Source of the DNA: Sphaerisporangium sp. TRM90804
Lineage (GTDB): Bacteria; Actinomycetota; Actinomycetes; Streptosporangiales; Streptosporangiaceae
NCBI RefSeq assembly: GCF_029846175.1
Contig: NZ_JARWAC010000035.1
Span: 1 to 64,000 of the forward strand
Length of the DNA stretch: 64,000 nucleotides
Reading direction: 5' to 3'
Shown here: one piece after another, positions 19,658 to 28,176 of the stretch
Position numbering within the stretch: position 1 is the stretch's first letter
How the letters are laid out: each line of letters opens with the position of its first letter
Notes under the pieces: model-generated
Seen by the model: only the letters and a program-made list of their open reading frames with translations
Database searches by the model: none
What the model was told of the DNA's origin: nothing
Made by a program: the position numbers and the translations under genes

Positions 19658-20681
19658 ACGGGCCACGCTGGCCACGGTCGCGGCCTCGGCGGGAGTGTCG
19701 GTCGCGACCGTGTCGAAGGTGCTGAACGGGCGGGGCGACGTCTCCGCGGCAACCCGCTCCCTGGTGGAGTCGCTGCTGGAGCAGCACGACTACGTCGCGC
19801 TGCCGCAGCGCCGCCGCGGCGACGGCGCCGTGCTGGACACCATCGAGGTCGAGCTCGACGCCGACCTCAACGCGTACTCGACCGAGATCGTCCAGGGCGC
19901 GGTGCGTGCCGGGGCCGAGCTCGACGTGGCGATCGTGGTGAGCATCCGCACCAACGCCGACCGCGGCGGGGCCTGGGCGCGCGGCCTGGTCATGGCCGGG
20001 CGGCGGGCCCTGATCGCCGTCACCAGCGAGCTGACCGCCGGGCAGCTCACCGCCCTGTCGCGCGCGCGGCTGCCGCTGGTCGTGATCGACCCGTTGAACC
20101 TGCCGCAGACCAGGGGCGTCACCAGCGTCGGCTCGACGAACTTCGCCGGGGGCCTGGCCGCGACGCAGCACCTGCTCACGCTCGGGCACCGGCGCATCGC
20201 CTACCTCGGCGGCCCGCCCACCGCCGCGTGCAACCAGGCCCGCCTGCACGGCTACCGCGCCGCCATGGAGGCCGTGGGCGCGCCGGTCCCGCCGAGCCAC
20301 ATACGCATGGGCCACTTCCTCTACCAGGACGGCGTGGCCGGCGGCGCCGCCCTGTTCGACCTGCCCGAGCCGCCCACGGCCATCTTCACCGGCTGCGACG
20401 ACATCGCCCTCGGCGTGCTGGAGGCCGCCCGGGCGCGAGGCTTACGCGTGCCCGAGGACGTCAGCATCGTCGGCTTCGACGACACCCAGGTGGCCCGCAT
20501 GGCGTCCCCGCCGCTCACCACCGTCCGCCAGCCCCTGCGCGAGATGGGCGGCGTCGCCGTCCGCACCGCCCTGCGCCTCGCGGCCGGCGAACGCGTCGAC
20601 TCCCACCACGTGGAGCTGGCCACCGAACTGGTCTCCCGCGCCTCCACCGCCCCACCCGAACCCTCCCTCGCCCGCGCCTGA
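19641..20681 (+). CDS. LacI-family repressor of the sugar locus
   Basis: 346 aa. ATG at 19641 inside the GH3 coding end, preceded by GGGAGGAAC. N-terminal helix-turn-helix and hinge helix (LATVAASAGVSVATVSKVLN, about 9-28), then a periplasmic-binding-protein-like sensor domain with typical LacI features (GHRRIAYLGG, IFTGCDDIALGVLEAARARG, DVSIVGFDDTQVA). Expected to bind the CGAAA-NN-TTTC palindromes at 16979 and 17159 and release them with the transported sugar. Confidence 0.95.
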   Translation: MPARPRRATLATVAASAGVSVATVSKVLNGRGDVSAATRSLVESLLEQHDYVALPQRRRGDGAVLDTIEVELDADLNAYSTEIVQGAVRAGAELDVAIVVSIRTNADRGGAWARGLVMAGRRALIAVTSELTAGQLTALSRARLPLVVIDPLNLPQTRGVTSVGSTNFAGGLAATQHLLTLGHRRIAYLGGPPTAACNQARLHGYRAAMEAVGAPVPPSHIRMGHFLYQDGVAGGAALFDLPEPPTAIFTGCDDIALGVLEAARARGLRVPEDVSIVGFDDTQVARMASPPLTTVRQPLREMGGVAVRTALRLAAGERVDSHHVELATELVSRASTAPPEPSLARA

Positions 20682-20696
20682 CCCACCGCCGGGCGA

Positions 20697-21353
20697 TCAG
20701 CGGGACGCTCGCCGGAGCAGCTCGACGACCTCGCCGGGGTGCCGCGCGACGAGGGGGGACGGCGTGCCGGTGACGCCGGAACCGGCCCAGGAGGCCTGGA
20801 TGCTCACCGCGCCGGCGGCGGTCGCGCACCGGTGGTCCACGTCGGCGTCGCCGACGTAGGCCACGTCGGCGACGGGGACGCCCATGCGACGGCAGGCCAG
20901 CTCCAGCCCCTCGGGCGCGGGCTTGGGGAGCGCGGTCTCGTCCCCGCCGACCAGGACGGGAAGGTACTCGCCGAGCCCCGTCGTCGCGAGCACCCGGCTC
21001 GCGCCCCGTCGCGTCGCCGCGGTGAACACCCCGAGCGGGTAGCCCTCGCGGCGCAGCGCCCGGAGCATCTCGACCACTCCGGGAAAGACCTGGACGGTGG
21101 CCGTGACGGCCTCCAGGCGCTCGTAGTAGCGGGCGAGGTCGTCGTCGGTGACCGTCCTGCCGAGGAAGTGCGCCAGCACCGTCCGGGTGGGCCCGGCATG
21201 CCAGGCCGCGACGACCTGCTTGGGCGAGACCAGGGGCCCGCCGAGGGAGCGGATCGTGTCGACGTAGACCTGCGGCACCACGGCCATGGAGTCGACCAGC
21301 GTGCCGTCGAGGTCGAACACGACCGCTCGGACGGGGGTGTGCGAACCGGTCAT
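20697..21353 (-). CDS. HAD-family phosphatase (PGP/pyrophosphatase-like)
   Basis: 218 aa. HAD motif I VVFDLDGTLVDS (nucleophile Asp about residue 14), motif II VFTAATRRG (Thr/Ser-type), motif III Lys in ALPKPAPEGL, motif IV YVGDADVD. A helical cap domain of about 70 residues follows motif I, placing it in subfamily IA (phosphoglycolate phosphatase / PpaX-like). Substrate unknown. Convergent with the LacI gene (15-bp gap) and divergent from the protease operon. Confidence 0.9.
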   Translation of the reverse strand: MTGSHTPVRAVVFDLDGTLVDSMAVVPQVYVDTIRSLGGPLVSPKQVVAAWHAGPTRTVLAHFLGRTVTDDDLARYYERLEAVTATVQVFPGVVEMLRALRREGYPLGVFTAATRRGASRVLATTGLGEYLPVLVGGDETALPKPAPEGLELACRRMGVPVADVAYVGDADVDHRCATAAGAVSIQASWAGSGVTGTPSPLVARHPGEVVELLRRASR

Positions 21354-21473
21354 CGTCTCGGATCCTGAGGGTGAACGGGAGCTGCGGCACGGGGGCCGGC
21401 GGAACCGGTCGTCCCGAAATGTTCTTCGGCGGACTTTCTAGCACTTTTAACCATTTTTAACGACTATGGGGCG

Positions 21474-22259
21474 ATGGAGCACGCGCCGCAGGAGGCTGGT
21501 GCGGCCGGGGCTCAGGGGGCCGTGGTCGGGAGGGCTCGGTGGTTCGTCGCCGGCGGGGTCGCGCTTGTCGTGGTGGCGGTGCTGGCGTACTGGCTGGGCG
21601 GGGGCGGTGGGAACGGGGAAAGGGCCGCGCCGAGGCCGAGTCCGTCGCCGACGCCGAGTGCGTCGCTCACGGTGGCCGACGTCTTCAAGAGGGTCGGGCC
21701 GTCGGTGGTGGTCATCCGGGCCGGGCGGTCGCTCGGAACGGGGGTGATCGCGGCCGACGACGGGACGGTTCTGACGGCGTACCACGTCGTCAAGGGCGCC
21801 GAGGACGTCACCGTGACGTTCGCCGACGGCACCAAGGCCAAGGCCGTCGTCGCGTCGTCGAATCCCCGGCGCGACGTCGCGACCCTCAAGCCCGCGGAGC
21901 TGCCGGAGATCGTCGTCCCGGCGACGCTCGGCGGCGCCGTGGCCGTCGGCGGGCCCGTCGTGGCGATCGGCAACCCGCTCGGCCTGACCTACAGCGTCTC
22001 GACCGGCGTCGTGTCGGGCCTGAACCGGACCGCACAAGACAGCGATGTGAGCGGTCTCATCCAGTTCGACGCGTCCGTCAACCCGGGCAGCTCCGGCGGC
22101 CCGCTCCTGGACGCCCGCGGCCTGGTGATCGGGATCGTCGTCTCGATCGCCGACCCGGGAGGCGACGAGGCGTTCGCCGGCATCGCGTTCGCGGTGCCGA
22201 TCGGCGCGGCCCTGGGAAGCGAGGGTGACGGCTCGCCAGGCGACGGGCCCCAGATCTGA
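21474..22259 (+). CDS. membrane-anchored HtrA-like serine protease without PDZ domain
   Basis: 261 aa. One N-terminal membrane helix (FVAGGVALVVVAVLAYWLGG, about 24-43), a Pro/Ser linker, then a trypsin-like fold. Catalytic triad visible: His104 in TAYHVVKG, Asp134 in NPRRDVATL, Ser207 in NPGSSGGPLL. No room remains for a PDZ domain. First gene of a likely operon: the MoxR gene begins 26 bp downstream. Orientation suggests the protease domain faces outside. A role in envelope protein quality control alongside the MoxR/VWA module is inference. Confidence 0.9.
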   Translation: MEHAPQEAGAAGAQGAVVGRARWFVAGGVALVVVAVLAYWLGGGGGNGERAAPRPSPSPTPSASLTVADVFKRVGPSVVVIRAGRSLGTGVIAADDGTVLTAYHVVKGAEDVTVTFADGTKAKAVVASSNPRRDVATLKPAELPEIVVPATLGGAVAVGGPVVAIGNPLGLTYSVSTGVVSGLNRTAQDSDVSGLIQFDASVNPGSSGGPLLDARGLVIGIVVSIADPGGDEAFAGIAFAVPIGAALGSEGDGSPGDGPQI

Positions 22260-22285
22260 CCGAAGCGTCACGAGAAGGAACGCCA

Positions 22286-23275
22286 ATGACTTCGACCCAT
22301 CCCCCCGAGTCGGCCCATCCGCTCGAGCATGTGCTGTTCGAGGTCAAACGCACCATCGTCGGGCAGGACACCCTGCTGGAGCGCATGGCCGTCGCGCTGG
22401 TCGCCGACGGCCACCTGCTCGTCGAGGGCGTGCCCGGCCTGGCCAAGACGCTCGCGGTGAGGTCGCTGGCCGCCGCGATCGACGGCAGCTTCCAACGCGT
22501 CCAGTTCACCCCCGACCTGGTGCCCGCCGACCTCGTGGGCACGCGGGTCTACCACCAGCACTCCGGGGAGTTCCGCACCGAGCTGGGCCCGGTGTTCGCG
22601 AACCTGCTGCTGGCCGACGAGATCAACCGCGCCCCCGCCAAGGTGCAGAGCGCCCTGCTGGAGGTGATGCAGGAGCACCAGGTGACGATCGGCCGCGAGA
22701 CGTTCCGGGTGCCCGAGCCGTTCCTGGTCATGGCGACGGAGAACCCGATCGAGTCGGAGGGCACCTACCCGCTGCCGGAGGCGCAGGTCGACCGCTTCAT
22801 GATGAAGGTGGTCGTCGACTACCCGACGCAGGCCGAGGAGCACGCGATCGTCGGCCGGGCGCTGCGCCCGCCGGAGCCGCCGCAGCCGATGGTGACGGCC
22901 GCGGACCTGATCGCGATGCGGGCCCGCGCCCAGGAGGTGTACGTCGATCCGGCGATCATCGAGTACGCGGTACGGCTGGTCTCGGTGACCCGCTCCCCGG
23001 CGACGGCCGGGCTCGGCGAGCTGGAACGGTACGTCACGTACGGGGCGAGCCCGCGGGCGTCCATCGCGCTCGTCACGGGCGCCCGGGCGCTGGCGTTCCT
23101 GCGCGGCCGCGATTACGCCTTGCCGCACGACCTGGCGGAGCTCGCGCTCGACGTGCTGCGCCACCGCCTCGTGCTGTCGTACGAGGCCCTCGCCGACGAC
23201 GTCGACCCCGACACGATCATCAGCAGGGTGCTCGGGGCCGTCCGGGCGCCCGACGTCGTCCTGCAGAACCGCTGA
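22286..23275 (+). CDS. MoxR-family AAA+ ATPase
   Basis: 329 aa, ATG with GAGAAGGA upstream. AAA_3 core: Walker A GVPGLAKT (48-55), Walker B LLLADEINRAP (about 107-117), sensor 1 ATENP (about 150), arginine-rich lid domain in the C-terminal third. MoxR ATPases act as chaperones with VWA-domain partners to activate or insert metal cofactors or assemble complexes. The neighbouring DUF58 and two VWA genes are the standard partners. The stop overlaps the DUF58 start by one base (TGATG), indicating translational coupling. Confidence 0.95.
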   Translation: MTSTHPPESAHPLEHVLFEVKRTIVGQDTLLERMAVALVADGHLLVEGVPGLAKTLAVRSLAAAIDGSFQRVQFTPDLVPADLVGTRVYHQHSGEFRTELGPVFANLLLADEINRAPAKVQSALLEVMQEHQVTIGRETFRVPEPFLVMATENPIESEGTYPLPEAQVDRFMMKVVVDYPTQAEEHAIVGRALRPPEPPQPMVTAADLIAMRARAQEVYVDPAIIEYAVRLVSVTRSPATAGLGELERYVTYGASPRASIALVTGARALAFLRGRDYALPHDLAELALDVLRHRLVLSYEALADDVDPDTIISRVLGAVRAPDVVLQNR

Positions 23276-24162
23276 TGGCCACCGCCCCGGAGAGGCTCCT
23301 GCTCCGCCTGGAGTGGAAGGTCGTCCGCCGACTGGACGGCCGGCTGCAGGGCGCCCACCGCACCGCGCACCGCGGCTCCGGGATCGACTTCACCGGGCTG
23401 CGCGCCTACAGCGACGGCGACGACGCCCGGCACATCGACTGGAACGTGACCGCACGGCTGGACGAGCCGCACCTGCGGCTGTTCACCGAGGACCGCGAGC
23501 TGACGGTGTGGCTCGTGCTCGACCGCTCGGCGTCGATGGCGGCCGGGCGGCCGGGGCGCGGCAAGCACGACGTGCTCGCCGAGCTCACGTTCGTGCTCGC
23601 CCGGATGTTCGGCCGGGGCGGCAACCGCGTCGGCGCCCTGCTGTTCGACACCGGGATGCTGCGCGTCGTGCCGCCCGGCACCTCCCGCCGGCACGCGCTG
23701 CGGATCGGCGCCGAGCTGGAACGCACCTCCGCGGCGCGCGGCGGCGGCGCCACCACCGACCTGGCGGAGATGCTCGACGCGGCCGGACGGCTCGCGCGCC
23801 GCCGCGCGCTCATCGTCGTGCTGTCGGACTTCATCGGCGACGGCGACTGGGAGCGCTCGCTCCAGCGCCTGGCCCGGCGGCACGAGGTCGTCGCCCTGCG
23901 GATCGTGGACACCGCCGACGACGTGCTGCCCGAAGCCGGGCTGATCGTGGTCGAGGACGCCGAGACCGGCGAGCAGCTCGTCGTCGACTCCGCCGACCCG
24001 CTGCTGCGGGTCCGCTTCCGCGCCGCCGTCGACGCCCGCGACGCCCGGCTCGCGGCGGGCATGCGCCGGGCCGGGGTGCCCGTCCACCGCGTCGACACCG
24101 ACCGCGACCTGGCCGAGGCGCTCGTCGAGGTCGTCGCCCGGACCCGGGGCCGGTCGGCATGA
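23275..24162 (+). CDS. DUF58 (VWA-related) protein of the MoxR operon
   Basis: 295 aa. Contains the DUF58 signature GIDFTGLRAYSDGDDARHIDW-like segment (about 36-56) followed by a VWA-like fold with LVLDRSASM (metal-site-like DxSxS). No membrane helices in this member. Expected to work with MoxR; exact substrate unknown. Starts on the last base of the moxR stop and ends in an ATGA overlap with a 19-codon ORF. Confidence 0.92.
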   Translation: MATAPERLLLRLEWKVVRRLDGRLQGAHRTAHRGSGIDFTGLRAYSDGDDARHIDWNVTARLDEPHLRLFTEDRELTVWLVLDRSASMAAGRPGRGKHDVLAELTFVLARMFGRGGNRVGALLFDTGMLRVVPPGTSRRHALRIGAELERTSAARGGGATTDLAEMLDAAGRLARRRALIVVLSDFIGDGDWERSLQRLARRHEVVALRIVDTADDVLPEAGLIVVEDAETGEQLVVDSADPLLRVRFRAAVDARDARLAAGMRRAGVPVHRVDTDRDLAEALVEVVARTRGRSA

Positions 24163-24218
24163 CCGAACCCGTCGAGCTCGTCACCGTGGTCACGAGGCCG
24201 GCGGAGGGGGCCTCATGA
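24159..24218 (+). CDS. 19-aa mini-ORF coupled at both ends (candidate small gene or remnant)
   Basis: ATG at 24159 overlaps the DUF58 stop as ATGA; its own TGA (24216-24218) overlaps the start of the next VWA gene as ATGA. It therefore fills the gap exactly with a translatable peptide (begins MTEPVELVTVV). In other actinobacterial MoxR operons a small membrane protein gene often sits between DUF58 and VWA genes, so this may be a deletion remnant that keeps ribosomes moving along the mRNA. No domain is recognisable. Confidence 0.4.
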   Translation: MTEPVELVTVVTRPAEGAS

Positions 24219-25165
24219 CCCTGTCCTCCCCGCTGCTGCTGGCCGTCGGGCTGCTCGTCACGGCGGCGCTCGCCTGGGTGACCGTCGTGTGGGCGCGCCG
24301 CCGGACGGCCGCGCTCGCCGCGGCCGGCGTCGCCGTGCCGGGTGGCCGGCGGGCGTACCTCGGCACCGGCCTGACGATCGCCGGCGTCGGGGTGCTCGCG
24401 GTCGCCATGGCCGGGCCGGCGGCCATGGTGCCGGTCCCGCGGGCAGCGGGCACCGTCATCCTCGCCATCGACGTCTCCAACAGCATGGGCGCCGACGACG
24501 TCGCGCCCACCCGGCTGGCGGCCGCGCAGCGGGCGGCCCGCGCGTTCGTGGCGGCGCAGCCCGGCAGCGTCGACATCGGGGTCGTCGCGTTCGAGCGGGG
24601 CGCGCTCACCACCGCACGGCCCGACGCCGACCACTCCATCGCGCTCAAGGCCATCGACCGGCTGAAGGTCACCGGCGGCACCTCGCTGGGGCCGGCCGTC
24701 ATGGCCTCGCTGTCGGCGATCACCGGCAAGCCGGTGGCCCTCGGCCCCGACGACGCCGCGCCCGACATCGGCTACTGGCCGTCGGCGACGATCGTGATGT
24801 TCTCCGACGGCCAGAACCAGGGCACGGACGTCGAGCAGGCCGCCGCCGTCGCCCAGCGGGCGGGCGTCCACATCCACACCGTCGGGGTCGGCACCGAGGC
24901 CGGGACGACGGTGAAGGTCGACGGCTACCACCTGCAGACCTCCCTTGAGGAGGACACCCTCACCCTGATCGCGCAGACCACCGGCGGCGCCTACCACCCC
25001 GCGTCGGACGCCGCGCGGCTCGCCGGGATCGCCGACACGATCGACCTGCGGCTCACCGTCTCCGACGAGCCGCTGCCCCTCGCCGGCGGGCTGATCGGGC
25101 TCGCCCTGGCGCTGCTCACCGCGGGGGCGGCGCTCACCGTGCTCCGGTCTGGACGGGTGATCTGA
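24215..25165 (+). CDS. VWA-domain membrane protein (BatA-like)
   Basis: 316 aa. Two N-terminal membrane helices (about 5-27 and 48-70), a VWA domain with an intact MIDAS motif (Asp86-x-Ser88-x-Ser90 in AIDVSNSMG; the TGGTSL and FSDG motifs follow), and a C-terminal membrane helix (LAGGLIGLALALLTAGAAL). This is the BatA/BatB layout: a metal-dependent adhesion domain held between membrane anchors. Functions with MoxR and DUF58 partners. A copy of its last 12 codons is duplicated just downstream. Confidence 0.93.
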   Translation: MTLSSPLLLAVGLLVTAALAWVTVVWARRRTAALAAAGVAVPGGRRAYLGTGLTIAGVGVLAVAMAGPAAMVPVPRAAGTVILAIDVSNSMGADDVAPTRLAAAQRAARAFVAAQPGSVDIGVVAFERGALTTARPDADHSIALKAIDRLKVTGGTSLGPAVMASLSAITGKPVALGPDDAAPDIGYWPSATIVMFSDGQNQGTDVEQAAAVAQRAGVHIHTVGVGTEAGTTVKVDGYHLQTSLEEDTLTLIAQTTGGAYHPASDAARLAGIADTIDLRLTVSDEPLPLAGGLIGLALALLTAGAALTVLRSGRVI

Positions 25166-25252
25166 TGTCGTTCCCCCTGGCCCCGCGAGCGGCGCTCACC
25201 GTGCCGCGGTCTGGACGGGTGATCTGAATGGTGTTCTCCTGGCCGTGGGCGC
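25129..25252 (+). repeat. 62-bp imperfect tandem duplication at the VWA-VWA gene junction
   Basis: Bases 25129-25165 (end of the first VWA gene including its stop) recur at 25191-25227 with two mismatches in 37. The sequence that follows each copy is also similar (TCGTTCC..CCTGGCC versus GTGTTCTCCTGGCC). The unit therefore spans the old stop/start junction. Confidence 0.75.
25165..25227 (+). CDS. 20-aa mini-ORF from duplicated gene junction
   Basis: ATG overlaps the VWA stop (TGATG); stop lies immediately before the ATG of the next VWA gene. It encodes MSFPLAPRAALTVPRSGRVI, whose last dozen residues copy the C-terminus of the preceding VWA protein and whose first residues resemble the start of the next one. 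Most likely a by-product of the 62-bp duplication that preserves coupled translation; function as a peptide is doubtful. Confidence 0.35.
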   Translation: MSFPLAPRAALTVPRSGRVI

Positions 25253-26286
25253 TGCTGTCGGTCCTGGTCATCCCGCTGATCTTCGCCATCCGCGAGTGGG
25301 CGCGGCGCCGCCGGCGGCGTGCCGCCGTGCGTGTCACCTCGATCGCGCTCGTGCGGAGCGCCCTGCCCGGCCGTACGCGCTGGACGCGGAAGATCCCCGC
25401 TGCCCTGTTCGTCGCCGGGCTCGCGCTGCTCGCGGTCGGCGCCGCGCGCCCGCAGGCGTCGGTGCCGGTGCCGAGGACGTCGGCGACGATCCTGCTCGCA
25501 CTCGACACCTCCGGATCCATGTGCTCCACGGACGTCGACCCCAACCGCCTCACCGCCGCCAGGAAGGCCGCCGCGGAGTTCATCGAGTCGCAGCGGGGCG
25601 GGCCGCGAATCGGCCTGGTCACCTTCGCGGGCAACGCGGGCCTGCTCGTCCCGCCCACCGACGACACCGACTCGCTGATCGAGGCGCTGGACGGCCTCAC
25701 GGTCTCCCGCGGCACCGCGATCGGGCAGGCGATGCTCGCCTCGCTCGACGCGATCGCGGAGGTCGACCCGTCCGTCGCCCCCACCGGGGCCGACCCCGCC
25801 CCCGGTGGCGGGGAAGGCTACGCCAGCGCCGCGATCGTCGTGCTCACCGACGGCGCCAACACCCAGGGCGTCGAACCGCAGACCGCGGCGCAGGAGGCGG
25901 CCCTGCGCCGCGTCCGTGTCTTCACCATCGGCTTCGGCACCACGAACCCGGCCCCGATGGTCTGCGAGAACTCACAGTTCGGCGGTTTCGGCGGCGGCGG
26001 TTTCGGCGGCGGCTCCGGCCGCGGCGGGTTCGACAGGGGCGGCTTCCGCCGCACCATCGAGGAGCCCGCGCTCAAACGGATAGCCCAGACCACCGGCGGC
26101 TCCTACCACCGCGCCGAGAACGCCGACCAGCTCCAGACCGCCCTCGACGCCCTCCCCAGCACCTTCACCGTCATCCAGCGCCGAATAGACACGGCCCCCG
26201 CCTTCGCCGCCGCCGGCGCCCTCCTCATCGTCACGGCCCTCTCCCTCACCCTCTGGTGGAACCGCCCCCGACCCCCGACCCGCTGA
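25228..26286 (+). CDS. VWA-domain membrane protein (BatB-like) with Gly-rich insert
   Basis: 352 aa. N-terminal membrane helix (about 5-22), a basic stretch, a second helix (about 58-73), a VWA domain with MIDAS Asp93-x-Ser95-x-Ser97 (LDTSGSM), and a C-terminal helix. Between VFTIGFGTTNPAP and the last VWA helix there is a Gly/Phe-rich insertion (GGFGGGGFGGGSGRGGFDRG) of about 27 residues that the upstream paralogue lacks. Last gene of the protease-MoxR-DUF58-VWA-VWA operon. Confidence 0.92.
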   Translation: MVFSWPWALLSVLVIPLIFAIREWARRRRRRAAVRVTSIALVRSALPGRTRWTRKIPAALFVAGLALLAVGAARPQASVPVPRTSATILLALDTSGSMCSTDVDPNRLTAARKAAAEFIESQRGGPRIGLVTFAGNAGLLVPPTDDTDSLIEALDGLTVSRGTAIGQAMLASLDAIAEVDPSVAPTGADPAPGGGEGYASAAIVVLTDGANTQGVEPQTAAQEAALRRVRVFTIGFGTTNPAPMVCENSQFGGFGGGGFGGGSGRGGFDRGGFRRTIEEPALKRIAQTTGGSYHRAENADQLQTALDALPSTFTVIQRRIDTAPAFAAAGALLIVTALSLTLWWNRPRPPTR

Positions 26287-26320
26287 CACCGCCCGCGGCC
26301 GAGGCCTCACCGGCCCCGCT

Positions 26321-27175
26321 TCAGTCCGCTCGCGCGGCGTGGGGCGTGGTGAAGGCCAGGAGGGCGGCGGCGGTCCGCGGCGGATCCTCGAGTATGGGGG
26401 TGTGCCCGAGACCGGGCAGCAGCTCTACCGTCGCGCCCGGAACGGCGTGGTAGTCGGCGGCGGACGAGGATCGCCATCTGCGGTCGTCCTCGCCGAAGAT
26501 CACCAGTAGCGGCTTGCCCAGGGCCGTCAGCCGGTCCGGGAGCGCCCGCTGCGCCAGGTAGTCGCGGGTGGCCCCCATCGTCATGGTGAGCGTGTGGTAG
26601 GTCATGGCGCGCACCTCGTTCAGGAGCTCTCGTGGGATCTGGTAGCCCGCGCTGAAACCGGTGCTCGCGAACTGGCGGAGCCGCTTGTCGTCCGGCGGCC
26701 ACTGCGAGGGGCCGATCGCGGCGTACTCCGGGCCGATGAAGGCGTCCAGGCTGGGCCCGGTGTTGACGAGCACGAGGGCGCTCACCAGGTCGGGACGCCG
26801 TTCGGCGAGGGCGGTGGCGACAGCGCCGCCGCTGGAGTGGCCGGCGACCACGGCCTGCCCGACGCCGAGCCGGTCCAGCGCCGCGGCGGCCCTGCCTGCC
26901 TGGTCCGGGAGCGCGTAGCTGGGGCCGGCCGGCTTGCCCGACCGGCCGTGCCCGAGCAGGTCGATCCGGATGACGTGGTGGGATGCGGTCAGCAGCGGCA
27001 CCATCGGGTCCCACGATCGGACCGAGGACGCGGACCCGTGGATGAGCAGGAGCGCGGGGGCGTCGCGTGGGCCGTCCTGGCACACGTGGATGTCGCCGTC
27101 GTCCAGGGACAGGGTCGATTCCTCGGTGGCCTCGGTGTCGCCGTCCACGTGCGGACGGCCGTCGGAAACAGTCAT
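26321..27175 (-). CDS. alpha/beta hydrolase
   Basis: 284 aa. Oxyanion region LLLIHGSASS (about 42-51), nucleophile elbow GHSSGG with Ser114, acid Asp230 in FGEDDRRW, base His258 in GLGHTP. The lid region is mostly helical. No signal peptide, so cytoplasmic. Substrate cannot be predicted; closest in style to proline iminopeptidase/haloperoxidase-like hydrolases. Divergent from the AraC regulator with a 76-bp gap, suggesting that the regulator controls it. Confidence 0.9.
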   Translation of the reverse strand: MTVSDGRPHVDGDTEATEESTLSLDDGDIHVCQDGPRDAPALLLIHGSASSVRSWDPMVPLLTASHHVIRIDLLGHGRSGKPAGPSYALPDQAGRAAAALDRLGVGQAVVAGHSSGGAVATALAERRPDLVSALVLVNTGPSLDAFIGPEYAAIGPSQWPPDDKRLRQFASTGFSAGYQIPRELLNEVRAMTYHTLTMTMGATRDYLAQRALPDRLTALGKPLLVIFGEDDRRWRSSSAADYHAVPGATVELLPGLGHTPILEDPPRTAAALLAFTTPHAARAD

Positions 27176-27239
27176 GAGCCCACTGTCGCCGCCGGTACGC
27201 GCCGGCGGATTGGACGAATGTTCCCGGCCCTCGGCTCGC

Positions 27240-27245
27240 TAGCAT
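27240..27245 (+). promoter_or_regulatory. -10 box for leaderless araC-type mRNA
   Basis: TAGCAT lies 6 nt before the GTG at 27252, the spacing at which transcription begins on the start codon itself. Confidence 0.55.
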
Positions 27246-27251
27246 GGGACG

Positions 27252-28127
27252 GTGCGGACGTTCGTGCACGGTGCGGCTGTGTGGGAGGTCTCGCGCCCGC
27301 GGTGGCCCAGCCGGGTGCCCGGGGTCGCCATGGCCGGGTTCCGGGTCGGCGCGCTGGACGCGCTCCGCATGGTCCCGCACCCGGCCGTGACGCTGCTTGT
27401 GGATTTCGGCCCCGGTTCGCCCGTCCTGGACGATGCGACCGGGCGGCAGCAGCGGGGGAGTGTCGTCGCCGGGCCCGGCGCCGGGTCCGGAGGCGCGGTC
27501 TGGGCGCGGGGTGAGAACGTCGAGTGCCTGCAGGTGCGCCTGTCCCCGATGATCGCACGCGCGGTTCTGGGCGTCTCCCCGGCCGACCTCGACGGCGCCG
27601 TGGTGGCCCTGGACGACCTGTGGGGCCGGGAGGCGTCACGCATCCGCGAGCGGCTGGGCGAGGCCTCGTCGTGGCACGATCGGTTCGCGTTGACGGACGC
27701 GCTGCTCGCCCGCCGCCATGAGGCGGGGCCGCCGGTGGACCCGGAGGTGGCCCGCGCCTGGTCCCGGATCATCGCCAGCCGCGGCCTGGCCCGGGTCGAC
27801 GGGCTGGCGGCCGAGGTCGGCTGGAGCCGTAAGCGCCTGTGGTCCCGGTTCCGCTCGCAGCTCGGCCTGCGGCCCAAGCACGCCACGAAGCTGGTGCGCT
27901 TCGACCACGCCGCCCACCGCCTGGTCGCCGGCGAGGCCACCGCCCGCGTGGCGGCCGACGCCGGCTACGCCGACCAGTCGCACCTTCATCGAGACGTCAT
28001 GGCCTTCACCGGCGTGACCCCCGCGACCGTAGCCGCCGAGCCCTTCCTGGCCGTCGACGACATCGCATGGCCCGCCCCCGAGCACGAGCCTCCCGCGAAC
28101 CCGCACTTCCCCACGGGACTCGGCTAG
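27252..28127 (+). CDS. AraC-family transcriptional regulator
   Basis: 291 aa, GTG start, predicted leaderless. The C-terminal third has two helix-turn-helix units (VDGLAAEVGWSRKRLWSRFR, about 178-197, and VAADAGYADQSHLHRDVMAF, about 236-255), the AraC signature. The N-terminal half (VPHPAVTLLVDFG, LSPMIARAVLGV) resembles the DUF6597-type/AraC sensor found in actinobacteria; ligand unknown. Divergent from the alpha/beta hydrolase. Confidence 0.92.
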   Translation: MRTFVHGAAVWEVSRPRWPSRVPGVAMAGFRVGALDALRMVPHPAVTLLVDFGPGSPVLDDATGRQQRGSVVAGPGAGSGGAVWARGENVECLQVRLSPMIARAVLGVSPADLDGAVVALDDLWGREASRIRERLGEASSWHDRFALTDALLARRHEAGPPVDPEVARAWSRIIASRGLARVDGLAAEVGWSRKRLWSRFRSQLGLRPKHATKLVRFDHAAHRLVAGEATARVAADAGYADQSHLHRDVMAFTGVTPATVAAEPFLAVDDIAWPAPEHEPPANPHFPTGLG

Positions 28128-28176
28128 TTCGGCGGCAGGCGGCGAGACGGCCACCGGCCCGGCCGCGTTCACGGCG

